56,239 bases of DNA from Acidimicrobiia bacterium. Lineage in GTDB: Bacteria; Actinomycetota; Acidimicrobiia; Acidimicrobiales; Aldehydirespiratoraceae. The translations under genes were made by a program, and so were the position numbers. The DNA lies in contig JAGWAO010000024.1 of NCBI GenBank assembly GCA_021296315.1, forward strand, positions 12,605 through 68,843, given 5' to 3'. This document shows positions 25,393 to 33,679 of the stretch, piece by piece; the stretch's first letter is position 1, and the number at the start of each line of letters is the position of its first letter. The notes beneath the pieces were generated by a model. It was not told the origin of the DNA and searched no databases. It saw nothing but the letters and a program-made list of their open reading frames with translations.

Positions 25393-26984
25393 GCGCTACA
25401 GGAGCGGCGGCGCCGCCCCACGGCGCGTTCCACGCAACCGCGGCGCGAGACCAGAGCCTGGAGCGGCTGACCACCCAGGACCACGATGCCCTCATCGTGG
25501 GCGGAGGCATCAACGGCGCTATATCGGCTCTGGCCATGGCCACCCACGGGCTGCGGGTGGCGCTCATCGACTCCGAGGACTTCGGTTCGGGCGTGAGCCA
25601 GGAGTCCTCCAACCTCATCTGGGGCGGCTTCAAGTACCTGCAGTCCTACGACGTGGCGCTGGTGGCGGGATTGTGCCGTTCCCGCAATCTGCTGGCCCGC
25701 TCGTACGCCAGTCGAATCCGGGAGGTCCGGTTCCTGGCCGCGCTGGGCTCTACATCTCCCTATTCACCTGCCTACGCGGCATTGGGCGCGCACGCCTACT
25801 GGGCCCTGGGGCGATTCGCCACTGATCGTCCCCGGTTCCTCTCGTCCAGTTCGCTGGCGGTGGCCGAGCCCGCCATCGACTCCGACGACGTCCAGGGTGC
25901 CGTCGAGTACTCGGACTACCTGCTGGCCGACAACGACGCCCGCTTCGTGCTCCAGCTCCTGCTCGATGCGGTCGACAACGGCGCGGTCGCGGTGTCGAGG
26001 GTGCGCCTCGACGGCGCGGAGCACGCCCGCCGCGGCTGGCGTGCCAACGTGACCGACCGGCTGACGGGCGACCGGCGCTCGATATCTGCCGCGATCCTGG
26101 TCAATGCGGCCGGCCCTCGAGCAACGGAACTCGCCACACTCACCGGCACCACGCTGAGCCAGGCTCTGTGCTACTCGAAGGGAGCCCACATCGTGGTGCC
26201 CCAGGTAACCGAGTCCGGGCGCGTGCTGGCCTTCTTCGACGATGACCAGCGGCTCTTCTACGTCATCCCGATGGGCCACCGGTCCCTTATCGGCACGACC
26301 GACACCCGCGTCGAGGACGCGGAGGCGTCGATCACCCATGATGATCGGGACTTCCTGCTCGAACAGGCCAACGCCCGGCTCCGGCTGCCCGGGGCGCTGC
26401 GCAGCGAGGACGTGATCGCGTACCGCTGCGGCGTGCGCGCCCTGGTGATCGACGAGGGCACCGACACCGACCGCGACTGGACCGAGTTGTCGCGCCGCCA
26501 CGCCGTCGAAGCCGACCAGCAGCGGGGGACCGTCTCCATACTCGGCGGCAAGCTCAGCGACTGTCTCAACGTGGGCGAAGAGGTCGTCGAGGCTGCTCGC
26601 CAGTGCGGCCTCGAGCCCATAGTCCCGAGCCGAGCCTGGTTCGGTGAGCCGCCCGAGGGCGTACGGGCCCGCTTTCACCGCAGCGCGGCGCGGGCAGGCA
26701 TCGGCGAACCCGCGGCGGCGAGGCTGTGGCGCCGTCACGGCCGCCGGGCGCTGGAGGTGGCCGACGTGGTCGGCGAGTCCCGGGAGTTGGGAGAGCCTCT
26801 CAGCGACCGCGTCGAGTGCTCCGCGGCTGAGGTAATGGTCATGGCCCGCCATGAGCACATCCTGACCATGGACGACTTCCTGAGGCGCCGTACCATGCTG
26901 GCGATGCTCGAGACGGCCGAGACGCTGCGCAGCGATCCGGGGGTCGAGCGGGCCGAGAGCCTCCTGTTCAGATCAGCGGCATGA
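25389..26984 (+). CDS. FAD-dependent glycerol-3-phosphate dehydrogenase-like oxidoreductase
   Basis: A 531-residue GlpD-family flavoprotein. The FAD-binding motif DHDALIVGGGINGAISALA is near residue 30, followed by SGVSQESSNLIWGGFKYLQ (the family has SSKLIHGGLRYLE), IPMGHRSLIGTTDT near 300 and a C-terminal helical domain. It passes electrons to quinone at the membrane in known relatives. ATG 25389 overlaps the IclR stop and its own stop overlaps the kinase start, so IclR, dehydrogenase, kinase and SDR form one coupled unit. Alternative: a polyol-phosphate dehydrogenase of the EryB kind. Confidence 0.87.
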   Translation: MSATGAAAPPHGAFHATAARDQSLERLTTQDHDALIVGGGINGAISALAMATHGLRVALIDSEDFGSGVSQESSNLIWGGFKYLQSYDVALVAGLCRSRNLLARSYASRIREVRFLAALGSTSPYSPAYAALGAHAYWALGRFATDRPRFLSSSSLAVAEPAIDSDDVQGAVEYSDYLLADNDARFVLQLLLDAVDNGAVAVSRVRLDGAEHARRGWRANVTDRLTGDRRSISAAILVNAAGPRATELATLTGTTLSQALCYSKGAHIVVPQVTESGRVLAFFDDDQRLFYVIPMGHRSLIGTTDTRVEDAEASITHDDRDFLLEQANARLRLPGALRSEDVIAYRCGVRALVIDEGTDTDRDWTELSRRHAVEADQQRGTVSILGGKLSDCLNVGEEVVEAARQCGLEPIVPSRAWFGEPPEGVRARFHRSAARAGIGEPAAARLWRRHGRRALEVADVVGESRELGEPLSDRVECSAAEVMVMARHEHILTMDDFLRRRTMLAMLETAETLRSDPGVERAESLLFRSAA

Positions 26985-28465
26985 CCGTCGTACTGGCCAT
27001 CGATGCGGGCACCACCAGCGTGCGAACCATCGCGTTCGACGACTCCGGCCGGATCGTCGCCTCGGCCCAGCGGGAGTTCCCCCAGTACTTCCCGATGCCC
27101 GGGCGCGTAGAGCACGACGCCTCCGAGATCTGGAACGCAGTGCAGTCCACGCTGGGAGAGGTGGCCGGCGGGCTGGATGAGCCTCCTGCGGCCATCGGCG
27201 TGACCAACCAGCGCGAGACGGTGGTGGCTTGGAGCCGGCAGAGCTCCGAGCCGGTCCACCGGGCCATCGTGTGGCAGGACCGCCGGACCGCGTCCCGATG
27301 TGCCCAACTCGAACAGCACGGTGCGCTGCCCATGGTCCGCGAGTGCACCGGCCTGGTGCTCGACCCGTACTTCTCGGCCTCGAAGCTGGAGTGGATGCTC
27401 ACCGAGGGCGGTGTGGCGGCCGACCCCGACCTTGCGTTGGGGACGATCGACAGCTGGATCGTGTGGAACCTCACCGGCGGCGAGGCTCACGCCACCGACG
27501 CCACCAACGCCGCCCGCACCATGCTGTTCGACATCGGGACGCTGCGATGGCACCCCGACCTGTGCTCGCTCTTCGGCGTTCCCATCGAGGCGCTGCCGCA
27601 GGTGCGACCCTCCAGCGGCACGTTCGGAGTCACCGATTCCAGCGCCGCGTGCGGCCCGGGTGTGCCGATCGCCGGTATCGCCGGCGACCAGCACGCGGCT
27701 CTCTTCGGTCAGGCCGCCTTCGCTCCGGGCGATGCCAAGAACACCTACGGCACCGGCTCGTTCGTGCTGATGAACGTCGGGGCAGAGGTCCCGCCGCCCG
27801 CGGACGGCCTGCTCACGACCGTCGCCTGGCTGCTGGACACGCCGCAGGGACCGGCTCCGACGTACGCGCTGGAGGGAGCGATCTTCGCCACCGGAGCGGC
27901 CGTCCAGTGGCTTCGAGACGGCCTCGGGATCATCGCGGAGGCCGCCCAGATCGAGGAACTCGCCCTGCAATGCGACTCGACCGGCGGGGTGTTCATGGTG
28001 CCGGCCTTCGCGGGGCTCGGCAGCCCGCACTGGGATCCCTACGCCCGCGGCGCCATGGTCGGCCTCACCCGAGGCACCGGGCGAGCGGAGATCGCCCGAG
28101 CCGCGGTGGAGGCCATGGCCTTCCAGACACGCGATGTTGTCGAGGCGATGGCCGCCACCACCTCCACACCGGTTCGCAACCTGCGCGTCGACGGGGGCGC
28201 GTCGGTGATGAACTCCATGCTGCAACTGCAGGCCGACCAGCTCGGCGTGACCGTCCAGCGCCCCAAGCTCCAGGAGGCGACCGCGCTCGGGGTCGCCTAC
28301 CTGGCCGGGCTGGCCACCGATGTCTGGCCCTCGCTGGAAGCAATCGCCGGGCATTGGGAACTCGACTTCGAAGCCGTCCCCAGCGCGGAGAGAGATCTTG
28401 CCGATTCCGCGTACGCCGACTGGAGGCGCGCCGTCGAGCGCAGCAAGGGGTGGGCGACGGAATGA
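26981..28465 (+). CDS. glpK: Glycerol kinase (FGGY family)
   Basis: A 494-residue ATP-dependent kinase. Signatures are IDAGTTSVRTIAFD at the N terminus, VTNQRETVVAW, IVWQDRRTA, ATDATNAARTMLFD, GIAGDQHAALFGQ, KNTYGTGSFVLMN and the C-terminal LRVDGGAS. These match GlpK closely at the glycerol site, so glycerol is the best substrate guess; a related triol or tetritol is possible given the ABC importer. ATG 26981 overlaps the preceding stop by four bases. Product glycerol-3-phosphate would be oxidised by the upstream dehydrogenase. Confidence 0.9.
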   Translation: MTVVLAIDAGTTSVRTIAFDDSGRIVASAQREFPQYFPMPGRVEHDASEIWNAVQSTLGEVAGGLDEPPAAIGVTNQRETVVAWSRQSSEPVHRAIVWQDRRTASRCAQLEQHGALPMVRECTGLVLDPYFSASKLEWMLTEGGVAADPDLALGTIDSWIVWNLTGGEAHATDATNAARTMLFDIGTLRWHPDLCSLFGVPIEALPQVRPSSGTFGVTDSSAACGPGVPIAGIAGDQHAALFGQAAFAPGDAKNTYGTGSFVLMNVGAEVPPPADGLLTTVAWLLDTPQGPAPTYALEGAIFATGAAVQWLRDGLGIIAEAAQIEELALQCDSTGGVFMVPAFAGLGSPHWDPYARGAMVGLTRGTGRAEIARAAVEAMAFQTRDVVEAMAATTSTPVRNLRVDGGASVMNSMLQLQADQLGVTVQRPKLQEATALGVAYLAGLATDVWPSLEAIAGHWELDFEAVPSAERDLADSAYADWRRAVERSKGWATE

Positions 28466-29172
28466 GCCGGGTAGCGGTAGTGACGGGTGCAGCCGGCGCC
28501 ATCGGCTCGGCGGTGTGCGCTCGGTTGCGAGCTTCAGGGGACACCGTGGTCGGCCTGGACACGTCCACAGACCCCGAGCACGCCGGCACGGAGATCCTCT
28601 CATGCGACGTTGCCGACACCGAGTCGGTCACCGCGGCCTTCGACACCATCCGCGATCAGCACGGAGATCCGACCGTGCTCGTCAACAACGCAGGCGTCAC
28701 CGGTGCCGGAGGAGTGGAGGAGGAGAGCCCAGAGGACTGGCGTCGCATCATCGATGTGAACCTGACCGGCGCCTACCTGTGCACCCGTCAGGTCGTCGCG
28801 GGCATGCGAGCGGCCGGTGGAGGCCGGATCGTCAACATCGCGTCCGCCAACGCCCGGTTCGGCGGATCGGCCCTGTCGGGTCCGGCCTACGCGGCCAGCA
28901 AGGGCGGGCTGGTCACCCTCAGCCGCTTTCTGGCTCTGCACCATGCCGCCGACAACATCACCGTCAACGCGGTGGCCCCCGGGCCCCACGACACGCCCAT
29001 GTGGCACGCCCTCGACCCTGCCTTGCGCGAGCGAATCCTGGCGATGGTGCCAGGCGACGCACCCGGCGATCCCGACGATCTGGCCGCGATGGTGGAGTTC
29101 CTGTGCGGACCGCACGCCGGCTACATCACGGGAGCCACCATCGACGTGAACGGCGGTCAATGGATGGGCTAG
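28462..29172 (+). CDS. Short-chain dehydrogenase/reductase (SDR)
   Basis: Classical SDR of 236 residues, with VVTGAAGAIGSAV for dinucleotide binding, DVAD, NNAG, Ser in NIASANARF, and YAASK as catalytic pair; it ends DVNGGQWMG. ATG 28462 overlaps the kinase stop, so it is translated with it. It probably oxidises a polyol or sugar intermediate of the cluster and marks its 3' end. The LacI gene begins 25 bp later and may belong to a new transcription unit. Confidence 0.92.
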   Translation: MSRVAVVTGAAGAIGSAVCARLRASGDTVVGLDTSTDPEHAGTEILSCDVADTESVTAAFDTIRDQHGDPTVLVNNAGVTGAGGVEEESPEDWRRIIDVNLTGAYLCTRQVVAGMRAAGGGRIVNIASANARFGGSALSGPAYAASKGGLVTLSRFLALHHAADNITVNAVAPGPHDTPMWHALDPALRERILAMVPGDAPGDPDDLAAMVEFLCGPHAGYITGATIDVNGGQWMG

Positions 29173-29196
29173 AGGTCCAGGCTAAGTTCGGGAGCC

Positions 29197-30279
29197 GTGG
29201 CCAATAGCCGTCCGACCATCAAGGACATCGCACGGGTGACGGGAGTCTCGGTGGCCACGGTCAGCCGCGCCCTGCGCGACCTTCCCTACGTCGCGCCCGC
29301 GACACGGTCCAGGGTGGTAGAGGCCGCAGCCGAGCTCGAGTACGAGGCCCACCCCCAGGCCTCCCGTCTCGCGTCGGGACGGACCTGGACCATCGGGGTG
29401 GTGGCGCCCCAATTCGGGACGTGGTTCCCGTTCCGGGCATTGGGCGGAATCAACTCGGTGTTCGCCAAGGCCGGCTACGACGTGCTGATCTCCATGATGA
29501 CCGCGCCCGGGGACCGTCGACGCTTCCTGAGGGATGCTCGCTCCTTCTGCCGGCGAGTCGACGGGATAGTCCTCATCGATACTTTCGTCAGCGTCGGGGG
29601 GGACTCCGCCGAAGCGTTCTTCGATCGGCCGGTCGTCGCGGTGGGGGAGCAGCTCGGGGGCGCCTCATCGATCACCATCGACAACCGCCGTGCGGCTCGA
29701 CGAGCCGTCGAACATCTCATCGAGCTTGGACATACGCGCATCGGCCTCGTCGCAGGGCCTCATCTGCCGGACCTGCCGACTCCAGTGCCCGAACAGCGCC
29801 GCCTCGGCTACGAGGACGCCCTGCGGGCCGAAGGTCTGCACGTCGATGCGGAACTGGCGATCGACGGCGAATGGACCGCGGCCGGCGGCGCCGCCGCGCT
29901 GTCGAGACTCCTCGAGTGCGCAAGTCCGCCCACTGCGGTGTTCTGCATGTCCGACGAGATGGCCTTCGGCGTACTGCGGGCGGCCGACAAGCGCGGTCTG
30001 GCCGTGCCCGACGACCTCTCTGTGATCGGGTTCGACGACCACGATCTGGCCGGCGCGCTGGGGCTTACGACCATGCGCCAGGCGGTGGACGAGATGGGAG
30101 TCCGGGCCGCGGAGACTGTGATGGAGTTGATCGACGGCGAGCCCGTTGCCGACATCACCTGGGAGGTGCCCCTGATGGTGCGGGAGACCACCGCGACAGC
30201 CAGAGGCCGAGCGGATCGGTTGCTTCTGACGAGAGGCTTGCGGCGCGCTGAGCGAGGCCGTGGCCCGAGCGGCCCGTGA
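29197..30279 (+). CDS. LacI-family transcriptional regulator (AglR-like)
   Basis: A 360-residue repressor. The DNA-binding domain TIKDIARVTGVSVATVSRAL with the hinge HPQASRLASGRTWTIGVV is at the N terminus. The periplasmic-binding-like sensor domain includes GHTRIGLVAG and DLSVIGFDDHDLA. Start GTG 29197 has TAAGTT 8 nt upstream. The last ~30 residues, from TARGRADR, are encoded by modules A and B of the dispersed repeat, which also supplies the stop, so the native C terminus has been replaced. It lies directly upstream of the alpha-glucoside binding protein and is the best candidate to bind the operators at 30389, 37957 and 43393. Confidence 0.92.
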   Translation: MANSRPTIKDIARVTGVSVATVSRALRDLPYVAPATRSRVVEAAAELEYEAHPQASRLASGRTWTIGVVAPQFGTWFPFRALGGINSVFAKAGYDVLISMMTAPGDRRRFLRDARSFCRRVDGIVLIDTFVSVGGDSAEAFFDRPVVAVGEQLGGASSITIDNRRAARRAVEHLIELGHTRIGLVAGPHLPDLPTPVPEQRRLGYEDALRAEGLHVDAELAIDGEWTAAGGAAALSRLLECASPPTAVFCMSDEMAFGVLRAADKRGLAVPDDLSVIGFDDHDLAGALGLTTMRQAVDEMGVRAAETVMELIDGEPVADITWEVPLMVRETTATARGRADRLLLTRGLRRAERGRGPSGP

Positions 30280-30330
30280 GCGAAGCGAACAGGAGCGGGA
30301 TAGGCGAGGCTGCACTGCGAAGGCATGGCG
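30201..30330 (+). repeat. Dispersed bipartite repeat, copy 5 (enters the LacI gene)
   Basis: Module A (CAGAGGCCGAGCGG, about 30201-30214), a 35-bp spacer, module B (30250-30299; GAGGCCGTGGCCCGAGCGG then GAACAGGAGCGGG) and a degenerate C module. The LacI stop TGA at 30277-30279 lies within module B. Confidence 0.88.
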
Positions 30331-30352
30331 CCTGACCGCGTTGCCTTCTGGG

Positions 30353-30401
30353 TTGATTCTGGGTGCCCAGTGCGCTACGGTGCCTTCTGTAAGCGTTTGC
30401 A
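30353..30401 (+). promoter_or_regulatory. Promoter with LacI-type operator, alpha-glucoside binding-protein gene
   Basis: TTGATT (30353-30358), a 17-bp spacer, and TACGGT (30376-30381) form a promoter. Seven bases further is TGTAAGCGTTTGCA (30388-30401), a near-palindrome centred on CG with the LacI/CcpA-type shape. The operator covers the expected transcription start, so binding should block initiation. The ATG follows at 30419 with GGGAGGGA as ribosome-binding site. Confidence 0.78.
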
Positions 30402-30418
30402 TCCCTGGGAGGGAAATC

Positions 30419-31825
30419 ATGAGAAAGCACTCGCGCCTATGGCTGATGCTCGGCGCCCTACTGGCCTTCACCCTGGTGGCGGCAGCCTGCGGGGACGATG
30501 ACGACGAGCCCGAGGCCGCTCCGGCGACGACCGCGGCCCCGGCCGACGACATGGCCGACGAGGACATGGCCGACGAGGACATGGCCGACGAGGACATGGC
30601 CGACGAGGACATGGCCGACGACATGTCTCTTGCCGGCACCTCCGTCGAGATACTCGGTCCCGAGACCGGCGCCGAGGCCGAAGGCTTCCTGGCGGCTTTC
30701 GCGCCGTTCGAGGAGCGCACCGGCATCGACGTGCAGTACAGCGGCACCCGCGACGCCACCACCGAGCTGAACCTGGCCCTCGAGGCCGGCGAGCCGCCCG
30801 ACATCGTGGTCATTCCCCAGCCGGGCCGGATCATCCAGTTCGCCGAGTCCGGCGACGCGGTCGCGATTCCCGACTCGGTCATGGGCAACATCGGCGGCTC
30901 GTACGACTCGTTCTGGTTCGACCTCGCCGCCACCGGCGGCCATGTCTACGGCGTGCCCAACAAGGGCGACGTGAAGAGCCTGGTCTGGTACAGCCCGCAG
31001 GGCTTCGCCGACAACGGCTACGAGATACCGGCGACCTGGGCCGAACTCGAGGCTCTCACCGAGCAGATGAAGGCCGACGGGAACGTTCCGTGGTGTGTCG
31101 GAATCGAGTCCGGCGACGCCACCGGCTGGGCCTTCACCGACTGGATGGAGGACATGATGCTCCGCCTCCACGGGCCTGACGTCTACGACCAGTGGGTGTC
31201 CAACGAGATCCCGTTCGACGACTCCCGCGTGGTCGACGTGGCCACCTTCGTCGGCGACATCTGGTTCGCCGAGGGCAACGTCCTCGGCGGGCGCGACCTG
31301 ATCGCCACCACCGGCTTCAAGGAGGCCGCCCTGCCGATCGCTTCCGGCGACTGCATGATGCACCGCCAGGCCAACTTCGCCGGAGCGTTCTTCACCGAGA
31401 TCGGTGCGTCGCTCGGGCCCGACGGCGATGTCAACGTCTTCTACCTGCCGACCGTCAGCGACGAATTCGGCCAGGTGGTCCTGGGTGCCGGCACCCACGC
31501 GGTCGCCTTCACCGACAAGCCCGAGACCCTGGCCGTGCTGGAGTACATCGGCACCGCCGAGTACGCCGACACCCGCATCAAGGCCGACAAGGGCGGTTTC
31601 CTGTCGCCCAACCGCGACCACGACACGTCGCTGTACTCCTCGGACTTCGACCGCACGCTGGCCGAGATCCTGGTGAGCGCCAGCCCGTTCCGCTTCGACG
31701 CATCAGACCTGATGCCCGGCGAGGTGGGCGCAGGCGAGTTCTGGCGCTCAGGGACCGACTTCGTATCGGGCGCCAAGACCGCAGAGGAGTTCGCCGAGGA
31801 CGTGCAGGACGCCTGGCCGTCCTGA
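30419..31825 (+). CDS. ABC transporter alpha-glucoside-binding lipoprotein (AglE-like)
   Basis: A 468-residue extracellular solute-binding protein. The signal MRKHSRLWLMLGALLAFTLV is followed by AAAC as lipobox. Then comes an acidic low-complexity linker of five DMADE-type repeats (about residues 44-68) before the folded domain (ALEAGEPPDIVVIPQPGRI; NKGDVKSLVWYSP; GDCMMHRQANFAG). Length and motifs fit the AglE / trehalose-maltose group. The linker probably spaces the domain from the membrane. Start ATG 30419, after GGGAGGGA; regulated by the operator just upstream. Partners are the permeases at 31998 and 33655. Confidence 0.88.
   Translation: MRKHSRLWLMLGALLAFTLVAAACGDDDDEPEAAPATTAAPADDMADEDMADEDMADEDMADEDMADDMSLAGTSVEILGPETGAEAEGFLAAFAPFEERTGIDVQYSGTRDATTELNLALEAGEPPDIVVIPQPGRIIQFAESGDAVAIPDSVMGNIGGSYDSFWFDLAATGGHVYGVPNKGDVKSLVWYSPQGFADNGYEIPATWAELEALTEQMKADGNVPWCVGIESGDATGWAFTDWMEDMMLRLHGPDVYDQWVSNEIPFDDSRVVDVATFVGDIWFAEGNVLGGRDLIATTGFKEAALPIASGDCMMHRQANFAGAFFTEIGASLGPDGDVNVFYLPTVSDEFGQVVLGAGTHAVAFTDKPETLAVLEYIGTAEYADTRIKADKGGFLSPNRDHDTSLYSSDFDRTLAEILVSASPFRFDASDLMPGEVGAGEFWRSGTDFVSGAKTAEEFAEDVQDAWPS
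30548..30622 (+). repeat. Five in-frame 15-bp units (DMADE linker)
   Basis: GACATGGCCGACGAG is repeated from 30548, 30563, 30578 and 30593, with a fifth unit ending GAC at 30622. Each adds five residues to the acidic linker after the lipobox without changing frame. Confidence 0.95.
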
Positions 31826-31858
31826 CATCCGGCAACCGAGGGACACCCGGAACCCCCA

Positions 31859-31898
31859 GGTGTGTGTGGGGGGCGGCAATGCGCCCCCCACACACACC
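31859..31898. terminator. Very strong hairpin between binding protein and permease genes
   Basis: GGTGTGTGTGGGGGGC (31859-31874) and its exact complement (31883-31898) make a perfect 16-bp stem with an 8-nt loop. It begins 33 bp after the binding-protein stop. No T tract follows, so an mRNA-stabilising or partial-termination role, raising binding-protein over permease levels, is more likely than full termination. The rest of 31826-31997 shows no gene. Confidence 0.8.
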
Positions 31899-31997
31899 CT
31901 CCTCACAGCACTAGTGTCCCGCTGGCCGCCCCCCGGCCGCCGCTCGCCCGCCCTCGCCGCGGCGACATCCAATTGACGAACTGAGAGGCTGAGGCCC

Positions 31998-33620
31998 GTG
32001 GACCAGTTCATCACCATGATCATCACGGTGGTGGTGTCTCTGGCCGCGGCTGCGATCGTCTTCGTCGGGGCCGACCGAGCCGTCGACCAGGCCGTGCCCC
32101 GCTGGCCTGTCTTCACCGGCGCGGTCGGCGCGGTCTTGGGCCTCGTCCTCGGGGCCGCGGCCCAGCACAACGGCTGGCTGCCGGCCGGGCCGGGCCTTGG
32201 TGGGCCACTGAAGGCGGGCTGGCTCGTCATCCTGGCCGGCGCAGCCGCCGGAGCCGCGCTCGGAGCGGGAGCGGGCCGCATGCTGCAGCCGTCACTCGAC
32301 CGCCGCAACGCGTGGGAGAGCCGGCTGAGACCGTGGGTCTTCGCCGGGCCCGCGCTGGCTTTCGTGGCCATCGGGCTCGTCATCCCCGGCCTTCGCACCG
32401 TCTTCCTGTCGTTCAAGAACGGTCCCAGGGGCCGCGAGCCCGGCTTCACCCTCGAGCACTACACCGACATCTTCACCGACGACGAGTACTTCACCGTCGA
32501 GGGATGGGCTCAGATCTTCACCAGCCGCCTCTTCATCGCCGGTCTGGCCGCCGCGGTGGTGGCCGCAGCGGCCGCATGGGCCAGTGCCGCCCGGATCGTG
32601 GGGAGCGCGAAGCAGATCGCAGTTGCGGGCCGCCTGATGAAGGCGCTGGGCCTCGCTGCGGCCGTGCTCGTGGTGGCACCGATCGTCGGTTTCGTCGAGT
32701 CGCTGGCCCGCGACCCGAACCAGTCGGCGATCATGGACGTGCTGACCGTGATCGTCTCCAGCCGGGTGACCCTCTGGGTCGTGGTGGTACTGGCCGCGGG
32801 GTCGCTCCTCGTCTGGATGCGGTCCCGGATCCGGCGCCAGAGAATGGAGCTCGACTGGGGTGCCCCGTCGTCGTCGATGATGCTCGCCCTGGGGGCGGTC
32901 CTGCTGGTGTTCGGCGCGCTGTCGACCCTTCACGCGGTCGTGTGGAACAACGTCTGGTGGGTGGTCACGGTGGCCGGGCTCTCCACGGCACTGGGGCTGA
33001 TGCTGGCCGTCCTGGCCGAGCGAGCCCGAGGGGAACGGTTCGCCAAGACACTGATCTTCATGCCCATGGCCATCTCCATGGTCGGTGCGGCCGTCATCTG
33101 GGACTTCATGTACGAGGTCCAGCCCACCGGCAACCAGACCGGGCTCTTCAACGCGGTGCTCCAGGGACTGGGCTTCAGCAGCCGGGGCTTCTTCATCAAC
33201 GCCACGATGATCCCCTGGAACAACTTCTGGATCATGTTCATCATGGTGTGGATCCAGACCGGATTCGCCATGGTTGTGCTGTCGGCGGCCATCAGGGCGG
33301 TGCCCGACGAGCTGCTGGAGGCCGCCCGGGTGGACGGCGCCAGCGAGACCCAGAGCTTCTGGCGGGTCGTGATGCCCCAGATCCGTCCAACCATCATCGT
33401 GGTGGTCACCACGCTCATCGTCATTGTCACCAAGGTGTTCGACCTGGTGAAGGCCACCACCAACGGCGCCAACCGCACCAACGTGCTGGCCAACGAGATG
33501 TTCGACCAGCTGCGCGACCGCAACTTCACCTCCAGCAGCGCGTTCGCGGTGGTGCTGCTGGCGCTGGTGGTGCCGGTGATGGTCTTCAACATCCGCCGGA
33601 TGCAGAAGGACCTGGCATGA
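31998..33620 (+). CDS. ABC transporter permease with long N-terminal membrane extension (AglF-like)
   Basis: A 540-residue permease, about 230 residues longer than usual MalF/AglF subunits. Residues 1-100 contain three hydrophobic segments (ITMIITVVVSLAAAAIVFVG first); further helices near 115, 180, 215 and 255 precede the canonical core. The core carries the EAA loop ELLEAARVDGASETQSFWR followed by VVMPQIRP near 445. It ends FNIRRMQKDLA. Start GTG 31998. Its stop overlaps (ATGA) a 13-codon reading frame preceding the next permease. The function of the extra helices is unknown. It transports alpha-glucosides with the neighbouring permease. Confidence 0.88.
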   Translation: MDQFITMIITVVVSLAAAAIVFVGADRAVDQAVPRWPVFTGAVGAVLGLVLGAAAQHNGWLPAGPGLGGPLKAGWLVILAGAAAGAALGAGAGRMLQPSLDRRNAWESRLRPWVFAGPALAFVAIGLVIPGLRTVFLSFKNGPRGREPGFTLEHYTDIFTDDEYFTVEGWAQIFTSRLFIAGLAAAVVAAAAAWASAARIVGSAKQIAVAGRLMKALGLAAAVLVVAPIVGFVESLARDPNQSAIMDVLTVIVSSRVTLWVVVVLAAGSLLVWMRSRIRRQRMELDWGAPSSSMMLALGAVLLVFGALSTLHAVVWNNVWWVVTVAGLSTALGLMLAVLAERARGERFAKTLIFMPMAISMVGAAVIWDFMYEVQPTGNQTGLFNAVLQGLGFSSRGFFINATMIPWNNFWIMFIMVWIQTGFAMVVLSAAIRAVPDELLEAARVDGASETQSFWRVVMPQIRPTIIVVVTTLIVIVTKVFDLVKATTNGANRTNVLANEMFDQLRDRNFTSSSAFAVVLLALVVPVMVFNIRRMQKDLA

Positions 33621-33679
33621 CCGCCCCCGCCACGATCCCGCTCGAGAGTCTGGCATGACCGCCCCCGCCACGATCCCGC
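33612..33679 (+). repeat. 38-bp duplication of a translation start
   Basis: A 30-bp sequence starting CTGGCATGACCGCCCCCGCC occurs at 33612 and again at 33650. The first copy opens a 13-codon frame (MTAPATIPLESLA) from ATG 33617 whose TGA overlaps the second ATG at 33655, so ATGA coupling is preserved at both junctions. Confidence 0.93.

Noticed and set aside
26735-28603. Long minus-strand open frame of 622 codons opposite glpK
   Set aside because: High GC makes long antisense frames common. The plus-strand frame has all glycerol kinase motifs and the antisense product resembles nothing.
30260-30418. N-terminal extension of the binding protein from 30260
   Set aside because: The extra residues are encoded by the dispersed repeat and by the promoter/operator. 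The signal peptide and SD fix the start at 30419.
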